From: Deltaproteobacteria bacterium
GTDB taxonomy: Bacteria > Myxococcota_A > Polyangia > Haliangiales > JADYYK01
DNA: 64,000 bases
Reading direction: 5' to 3'
Assembly: GCA_020853705.1 (NCBI GenBank)
Contig: JADYYK010000210.1
Location: 1-64,000 of the forward strand
Shown here: positions 22,232 through 34,401 of the stretch, in pieces
How the letters are laid out: each line of letters starts with the position of its first letter
Numbering within the stretch: the first letter of the stretch is position 1
Translations under genes and position numbers: made by a program
Notes under the pieces: model-generated
Databases searched by the model: none
Seen by the model: the letters and a program-made list of their open reading frames with translations, nothing else
What the model was told of the DNA's origin: nothing

Positions 22232-22746
22232 GTGCCGTGGCCGCCCTTCTTGCGCTCGCGCAGCAGGTGCTCGAGCTCGGGCAGGATGAGCTCGCCGAGG
22301 GCCAGCTTGACCGCGTTGGTGGAGCCCGGCATGGCGAACACGAAGACGCCATTATGCACGCCGGCGACCGCGCGCGACAGCATCGCGGAGGCGCCGATCT
22401 CCTTGAAGGACAGCATGCGGAACAGCTCGCCGAAGCCGTCGAGGCGCTGCTCGAGCAGGCCGGACAGCGCCTCGTAGGTGGTGTCCCGGCGCGAGATCCC
22501 GGTGCCGCCGCTGGTCAGGATGACGTCGGCGCCGGCGCGGGCGGCCACCGCGCGCACCACCGCGGCGACCTCGGCCGGCTCGTCGCGCACGATGGTGTAG
22601 CCCACCACCTTGTGGCCGAAGGCCTCGATCATCTCGCGCGCCAGGGCGCCGCCGGAGTCGTCGACCTCGGTGCGGGTGTCCGAGATGGTGAGGTAGTAGA
22701 TCCGCGCCTCCAGGGGCGCGCCGGCCTTGTGCTCGTGGTGCGACAT
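22228..22746 (-). CDS. moaB: Molybdenum cofactor biosynthesis protein MoaB
   Basis: A 172-residue protein of the MoaB/MogA family, which adenylates molybdopterin before metal insertion. It shows ARIYYLTISDTRTEVDDSGG, the LTSGGTGISRRDTTYEAL phosphate-binding loop, and the conserved FAMPGSTNAVKLAL near the C-terminus. It lies between an AgmX/PglI-domain gene (TGATG overlap) and moaA (ATGA overlap), so all three are translationally coupled. Confidence 0.93.
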   Translation of the reverse strand: MSHHEHKAGAPLEARIYYLTISDTRTEVDDSGGALAREMIEAFGHKVVGYTIVRDEPAEVAAVVRAVAARAGADVILTSGGTGISRRDTTYEALSGLLEQRLDGFGELFRMLSFKEIGASAMLSRAVAGVHNGVFVFAMPGSTNAVKLALGELILPELEHLLRERKKGGHGT

Positions 22747-23510
22747 CAGGTCCCCGTGGGTGACAGGTCGAGCGGATACTCGACCAGCATCGCGCCCTGG
22801 TTGGACGGCATGGGAAACTGTGCCCGCGGCAGCGCGGTCTCGACACACTCGCGGAAGGTGGTGTCCTGCACGGTGTCGTCTGTGATGCCGGCGTCGGCCA
22901 CATGGCCGCTGCCGCCCGAGACCACCATCTTGAAGCGCACCGTCAGGCGACCCGCCGCGCTGCTGTTCTTGCGCTGGGCGTAGCAGCCGCGGATGAGCGG
23001 GCCCAGCACCTCGGTGGCATAGCGGACGTCGCCCTCGGCCAGGGCACCCTCGATGCGATCGACCCGCGGCGGCGGCGGGCCCGCGCTGACTGTGGCGGCG
23101 GAGCGGCGCAGCTCGGCGGCGAGATCGACCCGCCCCATCGGCTGCATGCGCGCGCTGACCACGCCGGTGGACAGGCTCGGATCGGCGGGGTTGCCGATGG
23201 GCGGTCGCGGCACGTCGGGCGTGGCCGGCGTGGCCGGCGCGGCCGGCGCCAGGGTGCCGATGCCGGGCGCCACCGCGGGGGCGCCGGGTGCGGCCTCGGG
23301 GGCGCGGGCCAGCTGCGCGGCCTCGGGATCCATCGGGCGCGCAATCGGTGCGCTGGGTGCGGCGGTCGGGCCGGCCACCAGACGGACCCGCTTCTTGCTG
23401 CCTGACTCGCCCAGGCCGAGCACCACCACGACCGCCACGGACGCCGCGAGACCACCCGCGACGAGGGCAAAAATGGTGGATTTCTTGGAGCCTGTCAGAG
23501 GCACGTGCAT
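22746..23510 (-). CDS. AgmX/PglI C-terminal domain membrane protein
   Basis: A 254-residue protein with one N-terminal membrane helix (about 11-33), a long Pro/Ala linker and a C-terminal domain (about 155-250) with the pattern GPLIRGCYAQRKNSSAAGRLTVRF, SGHVADAGITDDTVQD and FRECVETALPRAQFP. This is the AgmX/PglI C-terminal domain, common in Myxococcota and linked there to gliding-motility machinery and TonB-like envelope proteins. The link to moaBA is positional only. It starts 16 bp from the divergent methylase gene. Confidence 0.8.
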   Translation of the reverse strand: MHVPLTGSKKSTIFALVAGGLAASVAVVVVLGLGESGSKKRVRLVAGPTAAPSAPIARPMDPEAAQLARAPEAAPGAPAVAPGIGTLAPAAPATPATPDVPRPPIGNPADPSLSTGVVSARMQPMGRVDLAAELRRSAATVSAGPPPPRVDRIEGALAEGDVRYATEVLGPLIRGCYAQRKNSSAAGRLTVRFKMVVSGGSGHVADAGITDDTVQDTTFRECVETALPRAQFPMPSNQGAMLVEYPLDLSPTGT

Positions 23511-23525
23511 AGTCTACCCGACGCG

Positions 23526-24449
23526 ATGACACGATCAATGCCGCCTTTCGGAGTCTCCGCCGTTGCAAACCTGGTACCGCAGCTCGAGCCGGTGCCGGCC
23601 CGGCTGCCACCGCGGCGCCGCGCGCCCGGGGGTGGGGCGCAGCCCTTCCTCAAGTGGGTCGGTGGCAAGGGCGGCCTGCTCACCCAGCTCGAGCCGCTGC
23701 TGCCACCCGACCACGCCCGGCGGCGCTACTTCGAGCCCTTCCTGGGGGGTGGCGCCATGTTCTTTCACCTGGGGCCGCGGCGCGCGGTGCTGGGCGACAT
23801 GAACAAGGAGCTGGTCGCGACCTACCAGGTGGTGGCCGACGACGTCGAGGCGCTGATCCGGGTCCTCGAGCGCATGGCCGGGCAGCACTGCGAGACGCAC
23901 TTCTACGCCACCCGCGAGGCCTGGAACGACGGCCGCGTGCGCTCGCGCGTGGAGCGCGCGGCGACCTTCATCTACTTCAACCGGACCTGCTTCAACGGGC
24001 TGTGGCGGGTCAACCGGGCCGGCAAGTACAACGTGCCGATGGGGCGCTACGCCAACCCGTCGGTGTGCCTGCCCGAGCGGCTGCGCGCGGCGTCGGTGGC
24101 GCTGGCGGGGGCCCAGATCAAGTACTCCAGCTATGGCGACACCCTGGAGAGCGCTGCGGCCGGCGACCTGGTGTACCTCGATCCGCCCTACCAGCCGGTG
24201 TCGGCGACCGCGAACTTCACCGGCTACAACGCCGAGGCCTTCGACGAGAAGGCGCAGCGCAAGCTGGCCGCGACGTTCCATCGCCTCGACGAGCGCGGCT
24301 GCCTGGTCATGCAGTCGAACAGCGACACCCCGCTGATCCGGCAGCTGTACGCGCGCTACCGCATCGACGTGGTGATGGCCGCGCGCAACGTGAACTCGCG
24401 CGCCGACAAGCGCGGCGCGGTGCCCGAGGTCGTGGTCCGGAACTACTGA
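23526..24449 (+). CDS. Dam-family DNA adenine methyltransferase
   Basis: A 307-residue N6-adenine methylase of the D12 class. Motifs: FLKWVGGKGGLLTQL (SAM-binding motif I region), FLGGGAMFFHL, DMNKELVATYQ, the FNRTCFNGLWRVN target-recognition region, and the catalytic DPPYQPVS. D12 enzymes of the Dam group usually modify GATC. No restriction enzyme gene is adjacent, so it may be an orphan regulatory or mismatch-repair methylase, although being housed alone also fits a lone phage-derived gene. The start ATG 23526 is preferred over the GTG at 23505, which would run across the divergent promoter; residues 1-35 are not conserved. Confidence 0.9.
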   Translation: MTRSMPPFGVSAVANLVPQLEPVPARLPPRRRAPGGGAQPFLKWVGGKGGLLTQLEPLLPPDHARRRYFEPFLGGGAMFFHLGPRRAVLGDMNKELVATYQVVADDVEALIRVLERMAGQHCETHFYATREAWNDGRVRSRVERAATFIYFNRTCFNGLWRVNRAGKYNVPMGRYANPSVCLPERLRAASVALAGAQIKYSSYGDTLESAAAGDLVYLDPPYQPVSATANFTGYNAEAFDEKAQRKLAATFHRLDERGCLVMQSNSDTPLIRQLYARYRIDVVMAARNVNSRADKRGAVPEVVVRNY

Positions 24450-24547
24450 TTGTAAGTGATCTGTTTACAGTGGCCGCTCGATCATTGATGCAGTCCCCGA
24501 GGGGTCGCCGCCGGCTCCAGCCGTAACAGGAGCACGAGGGGCTCGGA

Positions 24548-24580
24548 CAAGTGCCCCTCTGCTCCGCAGAGGAGCACTTG
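24548..24580 (+). promoter_or_regulatory. Strong hairpin ahead of a small gene
   Basis: Bases 24548-24562 pair with 24566-24580 over 15 positions with a single mismatch (24555/24573) and a TCC loop. It ends 7 nt before the GGAGG ribosome binding site of the next gene (24587-24591). There is no T run, so it may be a leader structure or a transcript-end stabiliser, not a classical terminator. Confidence 0.5.
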
Positions 24581-24597
24581 GCTTACGGAGGCTCCTG

Positions 24598-24813
24598 ATG
24601 GCGATGTGTGCAAAGAAGCTGGATCGGCCCGAGGTCGTGATCATTCGCCCGGATGGCAAGCAGTGGGAGATGGACCAGTCGGCTGACGCGGTCGAGCGCG
24701 CGCTGGCCGAGGCCCTGGAGCGCGCCCGGCAGTGGCGCCGGCTGTTCGGCCTCGACCTGCTCGACATGAAGCGGCCACCGAGACCCGGCATGCGCGGGCG
24801 GCGCGGCCGCTGA
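24598..24813 (+). CDS. Small conserved-looking protein, 71 residues
   Basis: A short basic protein with a good GGAGG at 24587-24591, 6 nt from the ATG. The sequence begins MAMCAKKLDRPEVVIIRPDG, then a helical charged middle (SADAVERALAEALERARQW) and an Arg/Pro/Gly-rich tail. No domain is recognised. It lies between the methylase and the histidine kinase gene (32 bp away), and may be cotranscribed with the kinase. The unusually strong Shine-Dalgarno and the leader hairpin argue that it is a real gene. Confidence 0.6.
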   Translation: MAMCAKKLDRPEVVIIRPDGKQWEMDQSADAVERALAEALERARQWRRLFGLDLLDMKRPPRPGMRGRRGR

Positions 24814-24844
24814 CGCGTGCTACCATGCCCGCCGGGTTCACGGG

Positions 24845-26956
24845 GTGAGACGGCGGAAAAACCAGATCTCGAGGCACCTGGCCAGCCTGCAGAAGCTGGC
24901 CACGCTGGAGAGCAGCGACCGCGAGGGGGCCTTCGCGGCCATCTGCAAGATCGGCGCGCGCGCGCTCGACGTCGAGCAGGTCGGCATCTGGATGTTCTCG
25001 CCCGACCGGCGCACCCTGCGCGCCGAGACCATCTACCACTTCGCGGAGGATCGGCTCGACGGCGGCATCGAGCTGTCGGCCCAGCACTATCCGCGCTACT
25101 TCCAGGCCCTGCACGAGGAGCGCTGCATCGCCGCCAGCGACGTCTGCGGCGACCCGCGCACCAGCGAGTTCAACGCCGACTACCTGGTGCCCCAGGGCAT
25201 CACCTCGATGATCGACGTGCCGGTGTACGCCGACGGCCGGCTGGCCGGCGTGGTGTGCATCGAGCACAAGGGGCCGCTGCGCACCTGGTCGAGCCAGGAC
25301 GAGGAGGTCGCGACCTCGCTGGCCGACGCCGTGGCGCTGGCGATCGAGACCCGGCAGCGCCGCCGCGCCGAGGCCGCGCTGCGCGAGAGCGAGGAGCGCT
25401 ATGCGCTGGCGGTCGCGGGCGCGCGCGACGGCCTGTGGGACTGGGACCTCGGCAAGGATCGGGTGTTCTACTCGGCGCGCTGGAAGGCCATGCTGGGCTT
25501 CGGCGAGGTCGAGATCGGTGACCAGCCGCGCGAGTGGTTCTCGCGCGTGCACCCCGAGGCGCTGGAGCCGCTGCGCGCGCGCATCGCGGCTCACCTGGAC
25601 GGGCGCACGCCGGACTTCGAGTTCGAGTACCGCATGCGCAACAAGGAGGGCAACTTCCGCTGGGTGCTGTCGCGCGGGCTGGCGGTGCGGGATCGCGACG
25701 GCCGCGCCACCCGCATGGCGGGGTCGCAGACCGACATCACGGATCGTCGGAGAGCAGACGACGAGCGCGAGCGGCTGTATCGCGAGGCGCTGGCGGCCGA
25801 CCGGCGCAAGGACGAGTTCCTGGCCATCGTGTCGCACGAGCTGCGCACGCCGCTGACGTCGATCCTGGGCTGGGCCGGCATGCTCAAGACCGGCAAGCTG
25901 AACAGCTCGACCACCATGCGCGCGCTGGACTCGATCGAGCGCAACGCCAAGGCGCAGTCGCGCCTCATCGACGATCTGCTCGACATCTCGCGCATCATCA
26001 CCGGCAAGGTCCGGCTGGATGCGCGCCCGGTCAACGTGGGCGGCCTGCTGGAGGCGGCGGTCGACGCCGCGCGCGTGGCCGCCAGCGCCAAGGGCATCGA
26101 GATGAGCAGCACGCTGGACGCCCGCGTGGTCAGCGTGCCCGGCGATCCCGACCGGCTGCAGCAGGTGCTGTGGAACCTGGTCTCCAACGCCATCAAGTTC
26201 ACGCCCACCGGCGGCCACGTCGAGGTCCGGCTGGAGCAGCTGGCCAGCGAGGCCGTCATCACGGTGACCGACTCGGGCTGTGGCATCCCGCTGGAGTTTC
26301 TGCCCCACGTGTTCGACCGCTTCAGGCAGGCCGAGAACCCGACCACCCGGATGCACGGCGGCCTCGGGCTCGGGCTGTCGATCGTGCGCCACCTGGTCGA
26401 GCTGCACGGCGGCACCGTGACCGCGCACAGCGAGGGCGCGCAGCGCGGCTCGCGCTTCCAGGTCCGGTTGCCGCTGGCGCCCGCCGTGGTGGTGGGCGCG
26501 CAGCCGGCGCGGCGGGTCGGCGACGTGCTGGTGCCGGCGCCCGCGCTGGCGCTGGGTGGCCTCAACGTCCTGCTGGTCGAGGACGAGCCCGACACCCGGG
26601 AGCTCCTGGCCACCGCGCTGGAGCACCACGGCGCCGACGTGGTGGCGGCGGACTCGTCAGCGGCGGCCATCCGCAGCCTGAAGTCGGTGTGGCCGCACGT
26701 GCTGATCTCGGACATCGCGATGCCCGAGGAGGACGGCCTCAACCTGATCCGCAAGATCCGCTCGCTGGAGCAGCTGTTCGGCAAGCAGGCGCTGCCGGCC
26801 ATCGCGCTGACCGCGCACGCGGGCGCGCGTGATCGCAAGACCATCCTGTCGGCCGGCTTTCGCGAGCACATCGCCAAGCCGGTCGAGCCCATCGTGCTGG
26901 CCACCGCGGTGGCGCGCCTGGTCGGGCGAGTCTGGACCCCGCCCGCCGAGGGCTAG
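24845..26956 (+). CDS. Hybrid sensor histidine kinase (GAF-PAS-HisKA-HATPase-REC)
   Basis: A 703-residue soluble hybrid kinase starting at GTG 24845. Domain order: GAF (about 10-170), PAS with PAC (180-305, ending ITDRRRADDE), HisKA with phospho-acceptor His331 in IVSHELRTPLTSI, HATPase_c (about 430-545) with the N box (WNLVSNAIKF), G1 (DSGCGIP), F box (FDRFRQAE) and G2 (GGLGLGLSIV), then a C-terminal receiver (about 575-695) with the DE pair (LVEDEPD), phospho-acceptor Asp in LISDIAMPEEDGL and Lys in HIAKPVEP. There are no membrane segments, so it senses a cytosolic signal. No partner regulator is adjacent, which suits a phosphorelay with an unlinked HPt protein. Confidence 0.92.
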   Translation: MRRRKNQISRHLASLQKLATLESSDREGAFAAICKIGARALDVEQVGIWMFSPDRRTLRAETIYHFAEDRLDGGIELSAQHYPRYFQALHEERCIAASDVCGDPRTSEFNADYLVPQGITSMIDVPVYADGRLAGVVCIEHKGPLRTWSSQDEEVATSLADAVALAIETRQRRRAEAALRESEERYALAVAGARDGLWDWDLGKDRVFYSARWKAMLGFGEVEIGDQPREWFSRVHPEALEPLRARIAAHLDGRTPDFEFEYRMRNKEGNFRWVLSRGLAVRDRDGRATRMAGSQTDITDRRRADDERERLYREALAADRRKDEFLAIVSHELRTPLTSILGWAGMLKTGKLNSSTTMRALDSIERNAKAQSRLIDDLLDISRIITGKVRLDARPVNVGGLLEAAVDAARVAASAKGIEMSSTLDARVVSVPGDPDRLQQVLWNLVSNAIKFTPTGGHVEVRLEQLASEAVITVTDSGCGIPLEFLPHVFDRFRQAENPTTRMHGGLGLGLSIVRHLVELHGGTVTAHSEGAQRGSRFQVRLPLAPAVVVGAQPARRVGDVLVPAPALALGGLNVLLVEDEPDTRELLATALEHHGADVVAADSSAAAIRSLKSVWPHVLISDIAMPEEDGLNLIRKIRSLEQLFGKQALPAIALTAHAGARDRKTILSAGFREHIAKPVEPIVLATAVARLVGRVWTPPAEG

Positions 26957-26984
26957 GCACCGATCGCGAAGGGCCGGCGCGTCG

Positions 26985-28718
26985 TCAGTCGGGGAAGTCG
27001 GTCGGTGAGAACAGGTAGGCCAGCGCCTCGTCGAAGCGCGCGGCCCAGTCGGGCCAGTCGTGGGCGGCGCCGGGGGCGGTGATGCGCAGCGTCTCGTAGC
27101 CGCGCATGCGCAGGGTGCTGTTCATCAGGGTGGTGACGTCGTCGTTGTCGTTGGGCGAGCCGGAGTCGAGGTAGCAGCGCGCCAGCGGCTTGACCGCGCC
27201 GGTGCGCACGCGCTCGATCATGGCGTTCGATTCCCAGAAGAAGCTCGACGACATGCCGCCGACGCGGGCGAAGACGTCGCTGCGCTCGTAGGCGATGTAG
27301 TAGGCGATGAGGCCGCCCAGCGACATGCCCAGGGTGGCGCGCGCGTTGCGCTCGCGGCGGGCCCGTGAGAAGCGGGCCTCGATGAGGGGCACGACCTCGT
27401 CGGCGATGAAGGCGGCGTAGGCCGGGCCCTGCGCCGTGGTGGTGGCGAAGGTGTACTCGTCCATGCGCACGTTGCCCGAGGGCAGGTGCACGAAGACCAG
27501 GATGGGGGCGGCGGCGCGGCCGGCCTTGATGGCGGTCAGCGCGACCTCGTCGAAGTGCGACCGCGTCAGCGCCTCGTTGCCGTCGTGGATGTACAGCGTC
27601 GGATAGCTGCGCGTGGCGGGCGCGGCGTCATAGCCGGGCGGCAGCCAGACATAGACGTCGCGCTCGGCCGAGAAGCGCGCCGGGCGGACCCGCAGCAGGC
27701 GCAGGTGCGGGCCGACCCAGACGTAGCCGGCGGTGGCGAAGACCGAGTTGAAGTCGCCATAGCCGGCGCGCGGGATGGTGTCCCACTCGATCTCGGGCGC
27801 CAGCGGATCGCGCTGCCAGTCGCCGTCGATGATGAGCTTGTAGGCGTGGCGCTGCGCCAGCGGCACGCTGCGCGCCAGGTAGGCGGCGCGCCCGGCCAGC
27901 GAGACCAGCGCGCTGCGCCCGGCCTCCCAGCCCGACCACGAGCCACCGACCTCGACCGTGGTGGTGACCGGCGCGAGCCACAGGAACAGCGCGCTGTCGC
28001 GCAGGACGATGGGGGTCTCTGCGGTGGTGCGCGCGGCGGTGACGAAGGCGTCGACGCGGGCGGCGAGCGCGGTGGGTGCCAGATCGGGCAGCGCGCGCAG
28101 CAGGTCGACCAGGGCGACGCCCGCGGGCGGCAGGCCGGCCTCCAGCGCGGGGCCGGGGCTGATCGACCAGGCGCCGGTGCCCTCGTCGAGGCTGAGGTGC
28201 CAGGGCCCCGCGACCGGGATCTCGAAGCCGAGGTTGGCGCCGGCCTGCACGCCGGTGCCGCGCTGGGCGGGCACCAGGCCGGCCTGGCCACCGCCCCAGT
28301 TGACGGCCCAGGCGCCGTCGGCCAGGAACTTGAAGTCGACCCGGCCGACCGGCAGCGAGACGTCGCCGGCCCACAGGCCGCCGCCCTGGTGGCTCAGCGT
28401 GGCGGCGGGATCGGCGACGGCCCAGGCGTTGAAGCTGCCCGCGATGGTGATCTTGCCGTAGCGCGCGGGCGCGACGCTGGCGTCGACGGCCGGGGTGCTG
28501 GCGTCGATGGCGGGGGCGCTGGCGTCCACGGTGACGGTCGGGGTCGTCGCGTCGACGGTCGGCCCAGTGCTGGCGTCGGGGCGGCTGACGCTGGCGTCGG
28601 GGCTGGGGTCGGGGCCGCCGCCGGTGGACGGCTGCGGGCCGCAGCCAGCCAGCAGGGCGGTCACGGCCGCGAGGGCGGTCAGGACGGCGCGGCGATCTCG
28701 TGGGCTCGTGAGGTGCAT
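26985..28718 (-). CDS. Esterase-family lipoprotein (enterochelin-esterase-like)
   Basis: A 577-residue lipoprotein (lipobox ALLAGC) with an Ala/Asp/Val-rich tether of repeated DAS-T/P units. Two beta-rich modules resembling CBM48/E-set glycan- or substrate-binding domains (about 85-170 and 235-330) precede an alpha/beta-hydrolase domain of the putative esterase (PF00756) group, with the nucleophile elbow TLGMSLGGLIAYY and a late His in GAAHDWPDW. Close relatives include Fes-type siderophore esterases and carbohydrate esterases, so the natural substrate could be a siderophore or an acylated polysaccharide. It is convergent with the kinase gene upstream at 28 bp. Confidence 0.82.
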   Translation of the reverse strand: MHLTSPRDRRAVLTALAAVTALLAGCGPQPSTGGGPDPSPDASVSRPDASTGPTVDATTPTVTVDASAPAIDASTPAVDASVAPARYGKITIAGSFNAWAVADPAATLSHQGGGLWAGDVSLPVGRVDFKFLADGAWAVNWGGGQAGLVPAQRGTGVQAGANLGFEIPVAGPWHLSLDEGTGAWSISPGPALEAGLPPAGVALVDLLRALPDLAPTALAARVDAFVTAARTTAETPIVLRDSALFLWLAPVTTTVEVGGSWSGWEAGRSALVSLAGRAAYLARSVPLAQRHAYKLIIDGDWQRDPLAPEIEWDTIPRAGYGDFNSVFATAGYVWVGPHLRLLRVRPARFSAERDVYVWLPPGYDAAPATRSYPTLYIHDGNEALTRSHFDEVALTAIKAGRAAAPILVFVHLPSGNVRMDEYTFATTTAQGPAYAAFIADEVVPLIEARFSRARRERNARATLGMSLGGLIAYYIAYERSDVFARVGGMSSSFFWESNAMIERVRTGAVKPLARCYLDSGSPNDNDDVTTLMNSTLRMRGYETLRITAPGAAHDWPDWAARFDEALAYLFSPTDFPD

Positions 28719-28822
28719 GGGTGTCCCCGTTGCGAAAGCCAACGTCGGCTGTGCGCTTTGGTCACGACCGAGCCACCCTGGACGGCGGCACCGGGCACCT
28801 GTGCAAGCAGTGGACCTGGCGA

Positions 28823-30859
<2,037 letters not shown>

Positions 30860-30888
30860 ACAGGCAATCTACCATCTCCGCCGCCGCG

Positions 30889-30915
30889 GCCTGGTTGCCT
30901 GCACGGCAACCGACC
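30889..30915. promoter_or_regulatory. 27-bp palindromic element, copy 1 (kinase/eCIS-core promoter region)
   Basis: GGTTGCC (30893-30899) and GGCAACC (30905-30911) form an inverted repeat in a 27-bp block that matches 34301-34327 at 23 positions. GTTGTCCGC follows at 30916-30924. It lies between two divergent genes. Confidence 0.6.
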
Positions 30916-31001
30916 GTTGTCCGCCCCGCCACCGGCGCCTCACCGCGCCCCGTGTCGACGCGGACTTGGCGCGCGCACGCCAGCTGCAATGCAGCCCGGA
31001 C

Positions 31002-32873
31002 ATGAGCCGCTACCTGTTCCGCGATCGCGACACCTCGGCCGCCTCCCCCAGCAGCAGCAGCGACGCCGCCCGCGACCCCGGGCGCCGCAGCGCGACGCAA
31101 GCGATGGTGCCCCGCGGCGGCGGCGGCCAGGCGCTGCCCGAAGAGCTGCGCGCCGAGCTCGAGCCCGCGCTGGGCCAGGACCTCGGCGGCGTGCGGGTGC
31201 ACACCGGCGCCGCCTCGGCGGACTCGGCCCGCGCGCTCGACGCCCGCGCCTACGCGTTCGGACAGGACATCCACTTCGGCGCCGGCGAGTACGCGCCCGG
31301 CAGCGACACCGGTCGCGAGCTCATCGCCCACGAGGTCGCGCACACCGTGCAGCAGCGCGGCGCCTCCGACGCCCCTGCCCCTGCCCTGGCGCCGATCGAG
31401 GTCTCGCAGCCCGGCGACGCCATGGAGCGCGAGGCCGAGGCCTTCGCCATCTCGTTCGGCAGCGAGCGCCCGGCCGCGGTCAGCGCCGGCGCCGCCAGCT
31501 CGATCTCGCGCGCCCTCATCCAGCGCGCGCCCACCGGCGAGCCGCCTCCGGGCAGGCAGGCCGACGCGAAACCGGTCGATGGCAAGGGCGAGCGCAACGC
31601 GCACATCGCCAACCACCTGCTCTCGGCCTGGCAATCGCTGCAATCAGCCAACGAGCAGATGGGCGCCTTCGAGGACATCGTCGAGGCCTTGATCCAGACC
31701 GCCGTGGACGGCAAGCAGGAGGAGGCCGACGCCCGGGCCGAGATGGCCGAGCTTCGCAAGGCCATCAAGGAGAAGGGCAAGCCCAATGTGTTCCGCATCC
31801 TCTGCGACCTCTCCATCGCCGTCGTGGGCATCGCGACCGGCGTGGGCGGGGTCATCGCCGCCGGCGCCGATCTCCTGAAGAAGGTGTCGGCGTTCAACGG
31901 TATCGCCGGTGCAGTGAACAACGTCTCGAAGGTCCCCTTCGGTGGCACCGACATGTCCGTCGAGGAGCGCATGGCCGACAACCTGAACCGGCTCGACGGG
32001 CGGCTCGCGCGGGTCAACGACGCGCTGCTGCAGACCCTGACGCTGAGCGGGGTGCTGGCACGCAGCATGGTGTCCGACAACCTGGGTGAAGCCCTGGTCT
32101 CGGTCAGCGGCGCCGCCAACCTCATGGCCATCGACCCCGGGGCGGTGGGCGATGTCGCCGCCGATCTCCGTCGCGTCGCGTCGTCGGCCCGGACCATCGA
32201 GCAGCGCATGATCCGCGTGACCGCCCTGCTCGGCGCCAGCACCGAGCTGGGGCCCGAGCGGGTCGCGCACGGCACCGAGGATCGCGGGCTGGTCGAGTTC
32301 ATGGCCGCGCGCGCCCAGGCCGGCGAGCTGGGCCAGTTCAGGCTGCGCGGGCCCGAGTCCACCACCGAGATCTCAGGCTTTCAGTGGGAGCCGACGCCGC
32401 GCGGACTGCTCTCGGTCGTGCACGCCCGGCAATGCAGTGATCGGTTCGGGTTCCGCCTCGACGGCGGCGCCCGGTGGTTCGGGAGGCTGCTCGAGTTCGG
32501 TCTCGCCCCCGGCGCCAAGGCAGACCCCGACGCCGAGGGCGAGGTGGTGCTCGCCGTCGACCAGTATCTCGCCCTCGACCGCGCGTTCTCGCCGCTCGGA
32601 CTGAAGCATGACCCCTCGGCCTGGCTGAGCATCCTGCTGCCCACCCTCCTCGAGCCGGTGCAGGTGCTGGGCAGTCCCTTCATGTTCTGGGAGAACCCCA
32701 CCTTCGCAGCGCTGTATGGCAACGAGCTTCGCGCCCCGGGGGGCCGGCCGGTGATCGGGCTCAGGCTGGCGGACCGTGGCGGCGAGATCGTGCAGCCGAG
32801 CTGGCTCCGCTTCCCCGAGGTCAACCCGTTCAGCGGCGAGGGCTGGAGCAACGACGAGCCCGTGGGCGAGTAG
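31002..32873 (+). CDS. eCIS-core (DUF4157) domain protein
   Basis: A 623-residue protein. Residues about 45-120 match the DUF4157/eCIS-core domain (LPEELRAELEPALGQDLGGV, then HFGAGEYAPGS and ELIAHEVAHTVQQ), which carries a zinc-peptidase-like HEVAH motif (110-114). In many bacteria this domain marks proteins loaded into extracellular contractile injection systems or otherwise exported toxins. The C-terminal 440 residues contain a hydrophobic, helical stretch (about 265-300) and otherwise no recognised domain; that part could be the effector. No contractile-system structural genes are in the window. The ATG at 31002 is preferred over an upstream in-frame codon. Confidence 0.8.
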   Translation: MSRYLFRDRDTSAASPSSSSDAARDPGRRSATQAMVPRGGGGQALPEELRAELEPALGQDLGGVRVHTGAASADSARALDARAYAFGQDIHFGAGEYAPGSDTGRELIAHEVAHTVQQRGASDAPAPALAPIEVSQPGDAMEREAEAFAISFGSERPAAVSAGAASSISRALIQRAPTGEPPPGRQADAKPVDGKGERNAHIANHLLSAWQSLQSANEQMGAFEDIVEALIQTAVDGKQEEADARAEMAELRKAIKEKGKPNVFRILCDLSIAVVGIATGVGGVIAAGADLLKKVSAFNGIAGAVNNVSKVPFGGTDMSVEERMADNLNRLDGRLARVNDALLQTLTLSGVLARSMVSDNLGEALVSVSGAANLMAIDPGAVGDVAADLRRVASSARTIEQRMIRVTALLGASTELGPERVAHGTEDRGLVEFMAARAQAGELGQFRLRGPESTTEISGFQWEPTPRGLLSVVHARQCSDRFGFRLDGGARWFGRLLEFGLAPGAKADPDAEGEVVLAVDQYLALDRAFSPLGLKHDPSAWLSILLPTLLEPVQVLGSPFMFWENPTFAALYGNELRAPGGRPVIGLRLADRGGEIVQPSWLRFPEVNPFSGEGWSNDEPVGE

Positions 32874-32877
32874 CGCG

Positions 32878-34263
<1,386 letters not shown>

Positions 34264-34300
34264 GCCACGACAGTATGTGGAGGTGGCAAAGCAGACAACC

Positions 34301-34327
34301 GCCTGGTTGCCCGCGGGGCAACCAACC
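34301..34327. promoter_or_regulatory. 27-bp palindromic element, copy 2 (activator promoter region)
   Basis: GGTTGCCC (34305-34312) and GGGCAACC (34316-34323) pair perfectly; the block matches 30889-30915 at 23 of 27 positions. On the minus strand GGTTGTCTGC (complement of 34291-34300) lies next to it, and TTGTCCGCC occurs again at 34363-34371. Confidence 0.6.
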
Positions 34328-34401
34328 CGCGAGACACGTCAATCATTCTCCATGCTTACGAATTGTCCGCCGCTTGCAATGCAGGCCGCGCAGGAGGCCA
34401 C

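Noticed and set aside
23505..23525. Upstream GTG as start of the adenine methylase
   Set aside because: It would extend the protein across the divergent promoter and overlap the start of the AgmX/PglI-domain gene; the added residues are not conserved in the family.
30860..31001. Search for sigma-54 (-24/-12) promoters near the FHA activator and eCIS-core gene, also in 34264-34401
   Set aside because: Several near matches were seen (for example TTGCA at 34374) but none has GG and GC with the required 10-nt spacing.
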